DNA of 64,000 nucleotides from Ensifer adhaerens (GTDB lineage: Bacteria > Pseudomonadota > Alphaproteobacteria > Rhizobiales > Rhizobiaceae), in contig NZ_PNFP01000008.1 in assembly GCF_002940685.1 (NCBI RefSeq), positions 1 to 64,000 on the forward strand, written 5' to 3'. The translations under genes and the position numbers were made by a program. Shown here piece by piece: positions 1 through 8,785 of this stretch. Every line of letters begins with the position of its first letter. The first letter of the stretch is position 1. The notes below the pieces were generated by a model. The model saw only the letters and a program-made list of their open reading frames with translations, was not told the origin of the DNA and did no database searches.

Positions 1-488
1 TGGGTGTCGATGCCGCGCTTCTGGCCGTTGCCGAGATCGATGATCTCCTTCGGCTCGCCGAAATAGACGCCGCCGGTGAGCTCGCGCACGATCAGGATGT
101 CGAGGCCTTCGACCAGCTCGGGCTTCAGCGACGAGGCGTCCGCCAGCGCCGGGTAGCAGATCGCCGGACGCAGGTTGGCGAAGAGTTCGAGATCCTTGCG
201 CAGGCGCAACAGGCCGGCTTCCGGACGCACCTCGTAAGGCACCGCATCCCATTTCGGACCGCCGACGGCGCCGAACAGCACCGCGTCGGCGGCAAGCGCC
301 TTTGCCATGTCCTCTTCCGAGATCGCCTGGCCGTGGGCGTCATAGGCCGAACCGCCGACCAGGCCCTCGTCGGTCACGAAGCCGGAGCCAAGCTCGGCGT
401 TCATGTAGGCGATGATCTTGCGGACTTCCGCCATGGCTTCCGGGCCGATGCCGTCGCCGGGCAGAAGGAAGAGGTTGCGCACAGTCAT
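1..488 (-). CDS. leuB: 3-isopropylmalate dehydrogenase, N-terminal part
   Basis: This is the first 162 or so codons of LeuB, which oxidatively decarboxylates 3-isopropylmalate in leucine biosynthesis in the cytoplasm. The reverse-strand start ATG is at 486-488 and the protein begins [17 protein letters not shown], the classic nucleotide-binding opening of the isocitrate/isopropylmalate dehydrogenase family. It continues with [34 protein letters not shown] and [14 protein letters not shown], all typical LeuB blocks. The C-terminal half lies beyond the window edge, so the truncation is an artefact of the window and not a mutation. The gene reads out of the window and has its own upstream region facing the LysE gene. 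Confidence 0.96.
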   Translation of the reverse strand, partial: MTVRNLFLLPGDGIGPEAMAEVRKIIAYMNAELGSGFVTDEGLVGGSAYDAHGQAISEEDMAKALAADAVLFGAVGGPKWDAVPYEVRPEAGLLRLRKDLELFANLRPAICYPALADASSLKPELVEGLDILIVRELTGGVYFGEPKEIIDLGNGQKRGIDT

Positions 489-861
489 GGATAGTCCTTC
501 TCGCGGGGAAAACTCGGCCGCGTTCTAGCGCAACTTCGTATCGAGGGAAATCGGCGAAACGAAAGATTTGTGCGCGCTCACGAGGGGCACGTTCCCGACG
601 GAACAGCTGCTCCGGCGAGGGAGTGCCATGTTGTTCGAAAGCCGCGCACCTGCCCGGCCATCGACCCTTCGAGGAGAAGAACATGTACAATTTCGTCCAC
701 GCCGTCGCCGCACATATCCGCGCCACGACCAGGAACCTAACATTTTCCGGCAGGCAGCGTGGCAAGCGCTCCCCTGCGTCGTCCTATAGCTGGCTTAGCT
801 TTCCTCTTGACTGAATCGGTGCCTCCGGATCGAATGCGGGCAACTCAACCGGGAACCCGCC
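489..861. other. Intergenic region between leuB and the LysE gene
   Basis: This 373-base divergent gap should hold the leuB promoter and that of the LysE-type gene. I see no clear operator or terminator. Its only coding candidate is the small frame at 683-814, described separately. Confidence 0.5.
683..814 (+). CDS. Candidate small protein, 43 residues, unknown function
   Basis: A short frame begins with ATG at 683 directly after a strong Shine-Dalgarno-like GAGGAGAAGA (671-680). It encodes a basic, Ser/Arg-rich peptide starting MYNFVHAVAAHIRA and ending SSYSWLSFPLD. I recognise no domain, signal peptide or membrane segment. It is reported because the ribosome binding site is better than that of most genes here and the frame lies in an otherwise empty gap. 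It could equally be chance in GC-rich DNA. Confidence 0.3.
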   Translation: MYNFVHAVAAHIRATTRNLTFSGRQRGKRSPASSYSWLSFPLD

Positions 862-1503
862 ATGTCCGAGACGCTGCTGATTGGAGCCTTTCTCGCCGCC
901 CTTTCCTATGTCCTCATTCCCGGACCTGCCTTTCTGGCCCTGCTCGGCATCGGCGCCGGCCAGGGGCGCAAGGCAGGCGCCCTTTTCATGGGTGGGCATC
1001 TGGCCGGTGACATTCTCTGGTCGACCCTGGCGCTGGTCGCCATTGTCGGTGCGCGCTCGGTCGGAACCACCATCTTCGATATTCTCGGCCTCTTCTGCGG
1101 TGCCTATCTCGGCTGGATCGGCTGGACGGCGCTGCGCGCTCGTCCCGCCGGCGAGAGCCGGGCGCTGCTCACGGTCGAGCGTCCCTTGAGGCGTGGACTG
1201 ATCTTCGGGCTGACCAATCCCAAAGGCTATCCGGTGGCGCTGGCAACCTTCACCGCACTGCTCGCCAGCTCGGCCAACGCGCTTGATTTCGATGCGCTGC
1301 CGGCGCTGCTCGCAGTTTCGCTGATCGGCTTTCTTGTTGCCGACCTGATCCTGATCGTCATCATCGGCACGTCCGTGGTGCGTCGCTTCTACCGACGCCA
1401 CGAACTCGCGATCGTTCGGCTCTCCGGTCTCCTGTTCATCGGCTTCGCCGTTCAGGCGGTCTGGCACGCTGCCCCCGGCCTCCTCGGCCTGCGCAAGCCT
1501 TGA
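862..1503 (+). CDS. LysE/RhtB family exporter
   Basis: This is a 213-residue inner-membrane protein of the LysE family, which exports amino acids or related small metabolites. It shows the family's N-terminal signature (YVLIPGPAFLALLGIGAGQGRKAG, read as two blocks), the conserved GLTNPKGYPVALATF segment in mid-protein, and about six hydrophobic segments spread over its full length, the usual LysE size. The ATG at 862 is preceded only by a weak GGGAA, but it gives a family-like N-terminus. The substrate cannot be told from sequence. It stands alone between the leuB leader and the M3 peptidase. Two further LysE-type genes occur in the window, at 45879 and 60066. Confidence 0.88.
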   Translation: MSETLLIGAFLAALSYVLIPGPAFLALLGIGAGQGRKAGALFMGGHLAGDILWSTLALVAIVGARSVGTTIFDILGLFCGAYLGWIGWTALRARPAGESRALLTVERPLRRGLIFGLTNPKGYPVALATFTALLASSANALDFDALPALLAVSLIGFLVADLILIVIIGTSVVRRFYRRHELAIVRLSGLLFIGFAVQAVWHAAPGLLGLRKP

Positions 1504-1609
1504 CGCCTTCCCTGCCGGCAACCACCTTCATTTTCGCCGCTTCCTGATGTCATCAGTCAGCGGCGTCCCTCCCCGGCCCCGCGTCGGACCGCATGCGAAA
1601 GGATTTCTG

Positions 1610-3673
1610 ATGACCACCAGCACCCCGCTCAACCCTGCGCTCACCTCGTGGACCGGCCATGAGGGCCTGCCGCGGTTCGATCTGGTGAAGGACGAGGATT
1701 TCGCACCGGCGTTCGATGCCGCCTTTCGCGAGCATGAGGCGGAGATCGATGCAATCGCCGGCAGTCCCGCGGCGCCGACTTTCGACAACACCATCGTTGC
1801 GCTCGAGATTGCGGGCGACGCCCTTTCGCGGGTGTCTTCGATCTTCTGGAACAAGGCCGGTTCCGACACCAACGAGACGATCCAGGCGCTTGAACGGGAC
1901 ATCGCGCCAAAAATGTCCCGGCACTATTCGAAGATCGGCATGAATGCGGCGCTGTTCAAGCGCATCGATACGCTGTGGGAAGGACGCCAGGCGCTGGGCC
2001 TCGATCTCGAAGCGACGCGCGTGCTGGAGCGGCACTGGAAGGGTTTCGTCAAATCCGGCGCCAAGCTCGAAAAGCCCGAGCAGGAACGGCTGGCAGCGAT
2101 CAACGAGAAGCTTGCGGGCCTTGGCGCCAGGTTCGGCCAGAACGTGCTCGCCGACGAGAAGAATTGGGTTCTGTTCCTCGAAAGCGAGGAACAGCTCGCC
2201 GGCCTGCCGGACTTCCTGCGCGACGCCATGGCGGCGGTCGCCGAGGATCGCGGCCAGAAGGGCAAATATGCGGTCACCCTTTCGCGCTCGATCATCGAGC
2301 CGTTCCTCACCTTCTCCGACAATCGCGAGCTTCGCGAGCAGGCCTTCCGCGCCTGGATTGCCCGTGGCGAAAACGGTGGTGAGACCGACAATCGCGGGCT
2401 GATCGCCGAGATGCTGGCGCTGCGCGCCGAAAAAGCGAAGCTGCTCGGCTATGACAACTTCGCAGCGCTGAAGCTCGACGACACCATGGCGAAGACGCCC
2501 GCCGCGGTGAACGGTCTCCTGATGCAGGTCTGGGAAAAGGCGGTTGCGCGTGCTCGCGAGGAAGAGGCCGAGCTTGCCAGGCTCGTTGCCGGCGAAGGCC
2601 GCAATCACGACGTCATGCCCTGGGACTGGCGCCATTACGCCGAGAAGCTCCGGGCCGAGAAGTTCAACTTCTCCGAGGGCGAACTCAAGCCCTACCTGCA
2701 GCTCGAAAAGATCATCGAAGCCTGCTTCGACGTTGCCAAGCGCCTGTTCGGCATCACCGCGACGGAGAAAAAAGGCGTTGCTGCCTACCATCCCGATGTG
2801 CGCGTCTTCGAGATCAAGGACGCATCCGGCAAGCTGGTGGCGCTCTTCCTCGGCGACTACTTTGCCCGTTCCTCGAAGCGCTCCGGCGCGTGGATGAGCG
2901 CCTTCCAGTCGCAGCACAAGCTCAAGCTGAAGAACGGTGCCGAGGGCGAGCTGCCGATCATCTACAACGTCTGCAATTTTGCCAAGCCCGCCGAAGGCAA
3001 GCCGGCGCTGCTGTCACTCGACGACGCCCGTACGCTCTTCCACGAGTTCGGGCACGCATTGCATGGCATGCTATCCAACGTCACCTATCCTTCGGTTTCG
3101 GGCACGGGTGTGTCGCGCGACTTCGTCGAATTGCCGTCGCAGCTCTACGAGCATTGGCTGACGGTGCCCGAAATCCTCAAGCGCTATGCGGTGCACTACC
3201 AGACCGGCGAGCCGATGCCTGAGGCGCTGCTCGACAAGGTGCTGGCGGCTCGCACCTTCAACTCGGGCTTCACAACGGTCGAGTTCACCTCCTCGGCGCT
3301 CGTCGACATGGCCTATCACACGGCCGGGGTGACGGCGGAGCCGATGGCGCTCGAAGCCAAGAAGCTCGATGAGATCGGCATGCCGAAATCCATCGTCATG
3401 CGACATCGCAGCCCGCATTTCCTGCACGTCTTCTCGGGCGACGGCTACTCGGCCGGCTACTATTCCTACATGTGGTCGGAAGTGCTCGACGCTGACGCCT
3501 TCGCTGCCTTCGAGGAAACCGGCAACGCGTTCGACCCGGCCATGGCCGCCCGGCTCAAGGACAACATCTATTCGGTCGGCGGCTCGATCGATCCGGAAGA
3601 GGCTTACAGGGCCTTTCGCGGCAAGTTGCCGAGCCCGGACGCGATGCTGGCGAAAAAGGGCCTTGCCGCCTGA
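1610..3673 (+). CDS. dcp: M3 family oligopeptidase (peptidyl-dipeptidase Dcp / oligopeptidase A type)
   Basis: This 687-residue zinc metallopeptidase probably degrades short peptides in the cytoplasm. The zinc site HEFGH lies at residues 478-482, with the third ligand Glu at about 507 in DFVELPSQ. Downstream come the usual M3 segments (FTSSALVDMAYH, SGDGYSAGYYSYMWSEVLDADAF). Length fits Dcp/OpdA (about 680). The ATG at 1610 is preferred over an in-frame upstream start at 1547 because AAAGGA lies just before it and the protein then begins MTTSTPLNPALTSWTG like its relatives. There is no signal peptide. Dcp and OpdA are hard to separate by eye, so the symbol is tentative. It converges on the next gene with only 17 bases between stop codons. 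Confidence 0.87.
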   Translation: MTTSTPLNPALTSWTGHEGLPRFDLVKDEDFAPAFDAAFREHEAEIDAIAGSPAAPTFDNTIVALEIAGDALSRVSSIFWNKAGSDTNETIQALERDIAPKMSRHYSKIGMNAALFKRIDTLWEGRQALGLDLEATRVLERHWKGFVKSGAKLEKPEQERLAAINEKLAGLGARFGQNVLADEKNWVLFLESEEQLAGLPDFLRDAMAAVAEDRGQKGKYAVTLSRSIIEPFLTFSDNRELREQAFRAWIARGENGGETDNRGLIAEMLALRAEKAKLLGYDNFAALKLDDTMAKTPAAVNGLLMQVWEKAVARAREEEAELARLVAGEGRNHDVMPWDWRHYAEKLRAEKFNFSEGELKPYLQLEKIIEACFDVAKRLFGITATEKKGVAAYHPDVRVFEIKDASGKLVALFLGDYFARSSKRSGAWMSAFQSQHKLKLKNGAEGELPIIYNVCNFAKPAEGKPALLSLDDARTLFHEFGHALHGMLSNVTYPSVSGTGVSRDFVELPSQLYEHWLTVPEILKRYAVHYQTGEPMPEALLDKVLAARTFNSGFTTVEFTSSALVDMAYHTAGVTAEPMALEAKKLDEIGMPKSIVMRHRSPHFLHVFSGDGYSAGYYSYMWSEVLDADAFAAFEETGNAFDPAMAARLKDNIYSVGGSIDPEEAYRAFRGKLPSPDAMLAKKGLAA

Positions 3674-3690
3674 GCGGCACCCATCTCCGG

Positions 3691-5166
3691 TCACGCCATC
3701 CGGCGTGATCGGTTGTTCCAAAGTCCCCGCGCCGTCTCGCAGGCCGCCTCGAAATCATCGTGATTGCGCAGGCTGATGAGAGCGGCAGCCGTGGTCGTGA
3801 TGATGATTGTTTCGGCGCGCTCGTCGCGGGCGGCACCGGTCCAGACGGCCTGCCAGTATTCGCGGCTGCTGAGGCCCGTGCGCGGCTCGGCCGGCGGCGC
3901 CGTCCTTGCGGGGACGATGAGGTCGGAAACTTCGCCGCCGACAAGGCGGAAAAGCGGCGTCTGGCGGTAGGGCGTGAACTCGGCGTGGTCGCGGGTATTG
4001 CCGAGGATCGTCAGTTCCCTCGTGCCGAGCAGCAGGGCGATGTCGCGGCTGAGCGTGCGGCTCGAGGGATTGGCGACGCCGAGCAGGCTTGCCCGCCCGC
4101 CCATCGGGTTGATGAGATGGATGGCCGCGTTCAGCGGCATGCGCATTTCCATCAGCCGATAGAGCCCCAGCAAACGATAGATCTGCGGGGCAAAGGCAGA
4201 CAGCGGCAGGTAGGCGATTCCTGCCGATCCAAGCGCCGTCTTGGCTGCGGCGATCGACGTGCAGATCGGGATGCCGGCTGCGGAGGCGGCGATCTCGAGC
4301 TTGTGCCGTTCCTCGCTTGCCTCGCCGTAGTTCCCATGCAGCACGACGCGATGACCGGCGTCGGCGACAAGCCGTGCTGAATGCAGGAACCAGGGCGCGG
4401 TCTTCAGTTTCGGCGAGAGATAGCAGGGCCAGTCGAGATCGGCGATACGGCCTGCCGGTGCGATCGCGCCGACATGGCGGCGCATGGCGCGCACGAAACC
4501 GGCCACTTCCACCGCGGTCGGTCCGCGATAATGCAGCACGGTCATCAGAGCGCCGATCTGCACCGGATCGGCCTCGCCGGCAAGGATGATCGCCAGCGCA
4601 TCCTCGGCCTCCTCTTCGCTCAAGGGGCGGCTGCGGCCTGCACCGGTACCAACAGTGGCGATGCAACGGGCCAGCCGGCGTTCGGGCGCGGCATCGCCGC
4701 CGATCTCGGCCAGTTTTGCCGCGAATTGCTCCGGTGCCGGTTCGCCTTCGAGCAGGCGGCTCGGACGGACTGACAAGGGTGGTGCTTCGCTCAGGGCCTG
4801 CCCTCCCCAGCCTGCGTGCCCCGCTTGCGGTGGCGCTGACGGGCCACCCACTGCATGAGCGCCAAACAGCGCCTCGGTCTCTGCGGCAAGAGCGCGCACG
4901 CGCAGTCGCAGCGACTCGGCAAGCGGCGTCGGGCGAAGGCCGTGGCCGGTGCGCAGGAACAGGGGATCGGCATAGTCTTTGCGTAATTGACCGAGCAAGC
5001 GGCTCATCGCCGAGGGCTGAAGTCCGACGCTCGCGGCCGCGCGGCTGACGCTGTTTTCGCGCAACAGCGCATCGAGCGCCACGAGGAGGCGCAGCTTGCT
5101 CAGGTCCGTCTGACGGTCGTTCGAGACCGGCTTGCCCACCGCTTCGCCCGTTCGTTCTTGCGCCAT
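3691..5166 (-). CDS. LysR-type HTH fused to a TrpD2/YbiB-like glycosyltransferase-fold domain
   Basis: This 491-residue protein has two parts. Residues about 20-85 are a LysR-type winged HTH (LLVALDALLRENSVSRAAASVG, then PSAMSRLLGQLRKDYADPLFLRTGHGLRPTPLA, each seen as separate blocks). Residues about 145-480 resemble the anthranilate phosphoribosyltransferase fold of the TrpD2/YbiB branch: a helical N-domain (SEEEAEDALAIILAGEADPVQ), then a segment ending GHRVVLHGNYG, and later INPMGGRASLLGVANPSSRT. The phosphoribosyl-diphosphate motif GTGGD of true TrpD is absent, and the normal LysR effector domain is missing. It is divergent from the TonB receptor across 150 bases containing strong inverted repeats, so it may regulate that gene. 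The biochemical role is unknown; the domain calls are by eye. Confidence 0.75.
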   Translation of the reverse strand: MAQERTGEAVGKPVSNDRQTDLSKLRLLVALDALLRENSVSRAAASVGLQPSAMSRLLGQLRKDYADPLFLRTGHGLRPTPLAESLRLRVRALAAETEALFGAHAVGGPSAPPQAGHAGWGGQALSEAPPLSVRPSRLLEGEPAPEQFAAKLAEIGGDAAPERRLARCIATVGTGAGRSRPLSEEEAEDALAIILAGEADPVQIGALMTVLHYRGPTAVEVAGFVRAMRRHVGAIAPAGRIADLDWPCYLSPKLKTAPWFLHSARLVADAGHRVVLHGNYGEASEERHKLEIAASAAGIPICTSIAAAKTALGSAGIAYLPLSAFAPQIYRLLGLYRLMEMRMPLNAAIHLINPMGGRASLLGVANPSSRTLSRDIALLLGTRELTILGNTRDHAEFTPYRQTPLFRLVGGEVSDLIVPARTAPPAEPRTGLSSREYWQAVWTGAARDERAETIIITTTAAALISLRNHDDFEAACETARGLWNNRSRRMA

Positions 5167-5204
5167 GGTCCCGTCCCGCCTTTCTGCTCGTCCGGCATAT
5201 TCGC

Positions 5205-5255
5205 CGGCGCTGTTTTGCGTCGTTTCGTAATTGGAACGGTTCTAAAACAGCGCCG
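5205..5255. promoter_or_regulatory. 12-bp inverted repeat flanking a near-palindrome in a divergent promoter region
   Basis: CGGCGCTGTTTT (5205-5216) and AAAACAGCGCCG (5244-5255) are perfect reverse complements with a 27-base gap. The gap contains TTGGAACGGTTCTAA (5231-5245), whose arms GAAC and GTTC match around a central G. The block lies between the HTH-TrpD2 gene and the TonB receptor, where a shared operator would be expected. It could instead act as a hairpin in a receptor leader transcript. Confidence 0.6.
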
Positions 5256-5318
5256 TTGACCGCCTCCTTCGCCAATAACTAAGTGGAGTTCATTACTCAA
5301 GATATATGTGGGGCGAAG

Positions 5319-7490
5319 ATGATGAAGCGGATGGGGCTTGCGACGGAAACCGATGGCCGGCGGCAACGGACCGGTCAACCGGGCCGGCGCGGCCCGGCCG
5401 GATGGTCGCGTCGTTTCGTCTGCGCCTGCCTTGCCGGCACGGCGTTGACGGCACCGGCGGAAGCGTTGGCGCAGAAGGCCAAGGAAAAGGACAAGGAGAA
5501 GGCGACCGAACTCGAGCAGATCGTGGTGACGGCGACCGGCTTCGAGCAGAACGTCAAGGAGGCGCCGGCGAGCATTACGGTCATCTCGGGCGAAGACCTG
5601 CAGAAGCGGTCGTTCCGCGATCTGACCGACGCGCTGCGCGACGCACAAGGCGTGGCGGTGACCGGCGTCGCCAACGAGCGCGACATCTTCATCCGCGGCC
5701 TGCCCGGCTCCTACACGCTGATCCTCGTCGACGGCAAACGCCAGAGCACGCGCGACGCGCGCACCAACGGCAATTCCGGCTTCGAGCAGAGCTTCGTTCC
5801 GCCGGCGGCCGCCATCGAACGCATCGAGATCGTGCGCGGCCCGATGTCGTCGCTCTATGGTTCCGATGCCATGGGCGGGGTCATCAACATCATCACCCGC
5901 AAGGTTGCCGATACATGGACCGGCTCGGTCACGACCGACGGCACGATGCAGCAGCACAAGCGCTTCGGCAATTCCGGGCAAATGTCGTTCTATACGAGCG
6001 GGCCGATCCTGAAGGATACGCTCGGCGTGCAGATCTGGGGTCGTGGCCTGAAGCGCGGCGAGGACAACTTCCTCTCCGGCATCACCGGCGCGAAGGAGCA
6101 TGATCTGACCGCCCGCCTCTCCTATACGCCGAACGAGGATCACGACTTCTTCCTGGAAGGCGGGAAGGCGCGGCTGAAGCGCGACGCCAATGTCGGCAAC
6201 ACCATCGCGCCCGGACCGCGGGCCGTCAGCACCTACAACGAAAACGACCGCGATCATTGGTCGTTCTCGCATACGGGACGTTGGGGGCCGACGACCTCGG
6301 ACTTCTCCATCCTGCAGGAATGGGCGGAGCGGCGGAACTACAATTACAGCCAGGCGGATGGCCGTTTCATCAAGCAGCCGCGCGCGCCTCAGGTGCGCAA
6401 CACGGTGATCGACGGCAAGTTCACCACACCGTTCGAACTCGGCGGCAGCCATACGCTGGTGACCGGCGGGCAGTATTTCGAGGCGCGGCTGTCCGATCAG
6501 AACCCGGGACGCCGCACGGGCAAGAACGAGACCTTCTCGGCGACGCAATGGGCGCTGTTTGCCGAGGACGAGTGGCGCATGGTGGACAGCTTCGCGCTGA
6601 CCACCGGTCTGCGCCTGGATCATCACGAGGTGTACGGTTACCACCTCAGCCCGCGCATTTACGGCGTCTGGGACGCGACCGACATGCTGACGGTCAAGGG
6701 TGGCGTTTCCACCGGCTTTCGCGCGCCCGATATCCGCAGCATTGCACCGGGCTATGCCTATACGACCGGCGGCGGCGGTTGCACCTACGGGCCGACCGGC
6801 ACCTGCGGCGTCATCATCGCCGACCCGAACCTCAAGGCCGAATCGAGCACCAGCTATGAAATCGGCGCGGTCTGGGACAATGGCGACGTCATCCTCGGCG
6901 GCACCTATTTCTACACCGATTTCAAGGACAAGATTTCCAACCTGCCGGTGGTCGACGCTTCCGGCAATCCGGTGCGCTGGAGCGAGGATCCGAACTACCG
7001 CCTCTGGTACAACTACAATATCGACGACGCGGTCATCCAGGGTGTGGAACTGACGGCGACGTGGAATGCGACCTCGGATCTGACGCTGCGCGCCAGCTAT
7101 ACCTATACCCAGTCGGAACAGAAGACCGGAGATTTCGCCGGCTTCCCGCTGGCGCGCACGCCGGAGCACATGGCCAATATCAGGGCCGACTGGTACACGC
7201 CGATCGAAGGCCTCGAGGCCTGGGCCTCGGTCAACTATCACGGCGAGGAAATCTCCGCCGGCCCGCGTGTCTCCACCACCAGCGGCAAGCCGGTGAGGAT
7301 CAACGGCAAGACAGGCTACAAGTATGACGCCTACACCACTGTCGATGTCGGCACGAAATACGATGTCGGCGAAGGGCTGACGCTCAATGCGGCCGTCTAC
7401 AACCTCTTCGACAAGGAGGTCGAGCCGACCGATTTCAATGCGGTCGGGGAAGGCCGCCGCTTTTGGCTGAGCCTGACGGCGACATTCTGA
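5319..7490 (+). CDS. TonB-dependent outer-membrane receptor, FepA/CirA-like
   Basis: This 723-residue receptor should import an iron chelate or other large nutrient across the outer membrane using TonB energy. A long basic N-region is followed by a hydrophobic signal segment (FVCACLAGTALTAPAEALAQ), a TonB-box-like EQIVVTAT, a plug domain (PASITVISGEDLQKRS, RDIFIRGLPGSYTLILVDGK, IERIEIVRGPMSSLYGSDAM), and a beta-barrel ending in the outer-membrane C-terminal Phe (RRFWLSLTATF). Plug wording is closest to the catecholate siderophore and colicin receptors. ATG at 5319 is chosen over a GTG at 5283 because the latter lacks a ribosome binding site. No receptor-linked ABC transporter is nearby. Ligand is unknown. 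Confidence 0.9.
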   Translation: MMKRMGLATETDGRRQRTGQPGRRGPAGWSRRFVCACLAGTALTAPAEALAQKAKEKDKEKATELEQIVVTATGFEQNVKEAPASITVISGEDLQKRSFRDLTDALRDAQGVAVTGVANERDIFIRGLPGSYTLILVDGKRQSTRDARTNGNSGFEQSFVPPAAAIERIEIVRGPMSSLYGSDAMGGVINIITRKVADTWTGSVTTDGTMQQHKRFGNSGQMSFYTSGPILKDTLGVQIWGRGLKRGEDNFLSGITGAKEHDLTARLSYTPNEDHDFFLEGGKARLKRDANVGNTIAPGPRAVSTYNENDRDHWSFSHTGRWGPTTSDFSILQEWAERRNYNYSQADGRFIKQPRAPQVRNTVIDGKFTTPFELGGSHTLVTGGQYFEARLSDQNPGRRTGKNETFSATQWALFAEDEWRMVDSFALTTGLRLDHHEVYGYHLSPRIYGVWDATDMLTVKGGVSTGFRAPDIRSIAPGYAYTTGGGGCTYGPTGTCGVIIADPNLKAESSTSYEIGAVWDNGDVILGGTYFYTDFKDKISNLPVVDASGNPVRWSEDPNYRLWYNYNIDDAVIQGVELTATWNATSDLTLRASYTYTQSEQKTGDFAGFPLARTPEHMANIRADWYTPIEGLEAWASVNYHGEEISAGPRVSTTSGKPVRINGKTGYKYDAYTTVDVGTKYDVGEGLTLNAAVYNLFDKEVEPTDFNAVGEGRRFWLSLTATF

Positions 7491-7523
7491 TCACGCGGCG
7501 GCCCGCCCGGCCTCCGGTCGAGA

Positions 7524-7553
7524 ACAGACGGCGCCTTCCCGGGCGCCGTCTGT
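7524..7553. terminator. Bidirectional terminator-like hairpin
   Basis: ACAGACGGCGCC (7524-7535) pairs perfectly with GGCGCCGTCTGT (7542-7553) across a 6-base loop. It sits in the 67-base gap between the convergent TonB receptor and DUF993 genes. There is only a weak T-rich tail on the plus strand. Confidence 0.75.
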
Positions 7554-7557
7554 CTGT

Positions 7558-8730
7558 TCAGGCGCCCTGCTCTACCCCCAAAGTCGATAGCAGGCTTTGC
7601 ATTCTTTGGGCTGCCAGTTCCGGCCGATCGAGCACATTGGCGCGGTCGGCAAGGCGGAAGATGTCCGCGTAGTGCAGCACCCCGCGGGCCGACTGCATGC
7701 CCGAAGGCATTGTGAAATGGCGCTGGTGCCCGTTCAGCCAGGCAAGGAAGACGACGCCGGCCTTGTAGTACTGCGTCGGCGCCTCGAAGATCTTGCGCGA
7801 CAAGGGGACCGTCGGTTCGATCACGCCGCGGAAGGTGGAAAGATCATCCCTGGCGAGTGCGGCGAGCGCCTTGGAGGCGGAGGGGGCCACCGCATCGAAG
7901 ATGCCCAGCAGCGCATGGCTGTATTTGCGGCCGTCGCCTTCGATCAGTTCGGCGTAGTTGAAGTCGTCGCCGGTAAAGCAGAGCACGCCATCGGGTAAGC
8001 GATTGCGCAGCGCCACTTCCTTGGCATTGTCGAGCAGCGAGATCTTGATGCCTTCGACCTTGTCGCGGTTGGCCCCGATGATCGACAGCACGGTGTCGAG
8101 CGCCTCATCGAAATCCTCCGAGCCCCAATAGCCTCGAAGCTGCGGATCGAACATGTCGCCGAGCCAGTGCAGCACGACCTTGTGCCTGACCTGACCAAGG
8201 ATGCGGCCATAGACAAGGCGATAGTCGTCGGCGGAGCGGGCGACGCGGGCAAGCGCCCGGCTCGCCATCATGATCGCCCTGCCCCCCTCGCCTTCGACGA
8301 AGCCGACCTGTTCCTCATAGGCGGCAATCACGTCGTCCAGCGATCGCGTGTCGGCCGGCGCCAGATGATCGGTACCGGCGCCGCAGGCAAGGTCGGCGTC
8401 CGGGACCTGGCGTGCATCTGCCAGCGAGCGACGGATCAGCTCCTGCGCGCCCGGCCAGGCAAGGCCCATGCCGCGCTGGGCCGTGTCCATCGCCTCGGCG
8501 ATCTTGAAGCCGAGGCTCCAGAGGTGATGGCGAAACGCCATCGTCGCGTCCCAGTCGATCGCCGGATTGCCCCAGGGATCGAGGTCGCGGAGCGGATCCG
8601 AGACCACATGGGCGGCCGCATAGGCGATGCGGTTGAAGGTCGGCGGCGTCTTGGGCCGTTCGATTGGCGTTCCGGTCAGGTGGAACTGTTCAAGCGAACC
8701 GTCTTGGCGCGGCAGCGTCAGGCTTGTCAT
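7558..8730 (-). CDS. DUF993 / dihydrodipicolinate synthase-like TIM-barrel protein
   Basis: This 390-residue protein is of the DUF993 family, which database entries often name dihydrodipicolinate synthase family protein; an aldolase-like TIM barrel is expected. It has no signal peptide. Recognisable blocks are NRIAYAAAHVVSDPLRDLDP near the N-terminus, GMGLAWPGAQELIRRS, KVEGIKISLLDNAKEVALRN and LPDGVLCFTGDDFNYAELI, and PTQYYKAGVVFLAWLNGHQ near the C-terminus. The lysine in GIKISLLD is the best Schiff-base candidate (inference). The start ATG (8728-8730) follows GGAGGAG on the reverse strand. It is divergent from the lacI-afr operon, and a LacI-type palindrome lies 40 bases upstream, so co-regulation is likely. 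The substrate is unknown. Confidence 0.8.
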   Translation of the reverse strand: MTSLTLPRQDGSLEQFHLTGTPIERPKTPPTFNRIAYAAAHVVSDPLRDLDPWGNPAIDWDATMAFRHHLWSLGFKIAEAMDTAQRGMGLAWPGAQELIRRSLADARQVPDADLACGAGTDHLAPADTRSLDDVIAAYEEQVGFVEGEGGRAIMMASRALARVARSADDYRLVYGRILGQVRHKVVLHWLGDMFDPQLRGYWGSEDFDEALDTVLSIIGANRDKVEGIKISLLDNAKEVALRNRLPDGVLCFTGDDFNYAELIEGDGRKYSHALLGIFDAVAPSASKALAALARDDLSTFRGVIEPTVPLSRKIFEAPTQYYKAGVVFLAWLNGHQRHFTMPSGMQSARGVLHYADIFRLADRANVLDRPELAAQRMQSLLSTLGVEQGA

Positions 8731-8769
8731 TGGGGTCGGTCTCCTCCGCGGACGTTTGTCTTGGAATAC

Positions 8770-8785
8770 TTTGGATCGTTCCAAA
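8770..8785. promoter_or_regulatory. LacI-type operator before the DUF993 gene
   Basis: TTTGGATCGTTCCAAA is a 16-base palindrome with one mismatched pair. It matches the perfect sites at 8972-8989 and 23082-23099 and lies 40 bases before the DUF993 start codon. Confidence 0.75.

Noticed and set aside
5231-5245. TTGGAACGGTTCTAA as a fourth site of the LacI regulon
   Set aside because: The centre is odd-numbered (one extra G) and the outer base differs, so the half-sites are out of register with TTGGAACGTTCCAA. A different regulator is more likely.
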